Positions 12,845 through 13,453 of a stretch of DNA of 13,453 bases are shown one piece after another. The translations under genes were made by a program, and so were the position numbers. The notes below the pieces were generated by a model. That model did no database searches. It was given only the letters and a program-made list of their open reading frames with translations, and was not told the DNA's origin. Source of the DNA: CAWDPQ01 sp049642465 (GTDB lineage: Bacteria > Acidobacteriota > Vicinamibacteria > Vicinamibacterales > 2-12-FULL-66-21); NCBI GenBank assembly GCA_049642465.1, contig JBAROV010000078.1:1-13453 (forward strand), written 5' to 3'. How positions within the stretch are numbered: position 1 is the first letter of the stretch; each line of letters starts with the position of its first letter.

Positions 12845-12999
12845 CAAGCGTAAGACGTTATTGGATCTCGTCCCTCGCAAACGCTTCCTCGGGCTCGGCG
12901 AAGTAACCGCCGTCCACTCCAGAGGAGCTGGAGTTGGACCGCGAGATGGAGTAGCGAGTTTCTGGTCTACAAGTCGGGCAGCGCAGCGCCCGAGATTCG

Positions 13000-13283
13000 T
13001 TTTTTAGTATTTCGCGCTCTTCTTGGAGGGTCCGATTCTCTTTTGCGCAGTCGCGCCAGCTCCTCGCGCTCGGCCGTCGTCAGGCCCGGCTTGCTGCCGC
13101 TCCGATCCGCACGGGCCTGCTCGACCCAGTTATGCAGCGCGGTCCGCGCGAGATCGAGATCCCGCGCCACCGCCGTGACCGATTTGCCTTCGTCGAAGAA
13201 ACCAGGCGGACCGCTTGGGCCTTGAATTCGTCGTCAAACCGCCGGCGAGGCCGCCGGCGTCTCGTTTCTGCCATTGTGGACAT
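13000..13283 (-). pseudogene. Frameshifted IS3-type transposase OrfA remnant
   Basis: From ATG 13283 (GAAAGG upstream) the frame reads MSTMAETRRRRPRRRFDDEF and then KAQAVRLV. The OrfA helix-turn-helix continues one frame over as DEGKSVTAVARDLDLARTAL, HNWVEQA and TTAEREELARLRK. A further shift is needed for ENRTLQEEREILK (leucine-zipper part). So at least two frameshifts, near 13200 and 13045, break the gene. The remnant ends at a run of six A (minus strand, 13005-13000), where IS3-family elements often have the slippage site leading to OrfB. No OrfB follows, so the element is truncated and inactive. Confidence 0.75.
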
Positions 13284-13322
13284 CGTAGCTGCCTTTCAAA
13301 AGATGTCCACCGAATCGGATCA
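13000..13322 (-). mobile_element. Truncated IS3-family element inserted in an RHS gene
   Basis: The minus-strand end TGATCCGATTCGGTGGACAT (13322-13303) starts with TG, like IS3-family termini. It lies exactly where RHS similarity stops and about 40 bp before the OrfA start. The other end and OrfB are missing; the distal boundary at about 13000 is set by loss of transposase similarity. Confidence 0.55.
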
Positions 13323-13453
13323 AGCCCACCTGCGCCGTCGCGCGACGACTCGCGGCATCGTAGGTATAGGTAATGGTACCTTCGGGTGTCTGTTCCTGCG
13401 TCAGCCGATCGAGCAGATCGTAGGTGTGGGTGATCGTCCCGGCCCCCGAGTCG
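13323..13453 (-). pseudogene. RHS/YD-repeat protein gene fragment, cut by the IS element
   Basis: Read leftward from the window edge, the frame gives GTITHTYDLLDRLTQEQTPE and then GTITYTYDAASRRATAQVG. These are two YD repeats of the RHS type (G-x-x-[TI]-x-Y-x-Y-D-x-x-x-R). RHS proteins are large secreted or surface shells, often delivering C-terminal toxins. Similarity stops at the IS end; the frame then runs through IS sequence (LIRFGGHLLKG...) to a stop near 13238. The gene is therefore probably inactivated, and its toxin tip, if it had one, is not in this window. It is partial at the right edge. Confidence 0.75.

Larger units (their letters stand above)
12611..12989. other. Gene-poor stretch between the small membrane ORF and the IS remnant
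   Basis: I see no recognisable intact gene here. It holds a minus-strand terminator (12696-12726), a REP-like palindromic stretch (12735-12820) and a short tandem repeat (12821-12844). From 12859 to about 12999 the minus-strand frame running out of the IS remnant stays open and includes a CPTC motif. The opposite strand is also open there, so coding is unproven. Confidence 0.5.

Noticed and set aside
1..13453. CRISPR array, tRNA, rRNA or replication origin
   Set aside because: No regularly spaced repeats, cloverleaf sequence, rRNA core motif or DnaA-box cluster was seen by eye.

Overview
The window is GC-rich, with densely packed genes and no rRNA or tRNA that I can see. Several things suggest an acidobacterial-type soil or sediment bacterium: paired GAF-domain sigma-54 activators, a STAS/beta-propeller pair, an ArsR-SRPBCC pair, a PIN toxin with Glu at its first acidic position, and RHS and IS remnants. 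This taxonomic guess is inference from gene style, not from a marker gene.

Layout. (1) Positions 1-1751, minus strand: a secreted beta-propeller (lactonase-like) protein, a small STAS protein and the start of a DoxX-like membrane protein. (2) Positions 2039-5965: two divergent sigma-54-dependent activators (bacterial enhancer-binding proteins), each with GAF sensing and no receiver domain. Their shared 228-bp promoter region holds three copies of the 12-mer CATGRATGCRCA. (3) Positions 5966-10552, plus strand: a probable sigma-54 operon. The 288-bp leader carries a 32-bp inverted repeat (6056-6087) and, about 110 bp before the predicted transcription start, a 10/12 match to the -24/-12 consensus (6156-6171). 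The genes that follow are an AhpD/carboxymuconolactone-decarboxylase-like protein, a Tat-exported cyclase (kynurenine-formamidase-like), an MBL-fold hydrolase, a MOSC protein, a very short signal-peptide ORF and an alpha/beta hydrolase. (4) Positions 10679-11521, plus strand: an ArsR repressor and an SRPBCC (AHSA1-like) protein overlapping by 4 nt, with a TTGACA promoter that may give a leaderless message. (5) Positions 11600-12399, minus strand: a Phd/YefM-like antitoxin and a PIN (VapC-like) toxin, again with a promoter placed at the start codon. (6) Positions 12419-13453: a debris zone with a small one-helix membrane ORF, a minus-strand terminator, short repeats, a frameshifted IS3-type orfA remnant, and an RHS-repeat gene into which the IS has inserted.

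How the parts may work together. The most coherent reading is a signal-responsive catabolic or detoxification operon (6254-10552), activated through sigma-54 by the neighbouring GAF activator (3884-5965). The regulators' own promoter is probably controlled through the CATGRATGCRCA sites. A diverged second copy of the cyclase-end/MOSC-start junction lies inside the operon, with a MOSC remnant at 7741-7791, so the operon was probably remodelled by duplication and deletion. The substrate cannot be read from the sequence.
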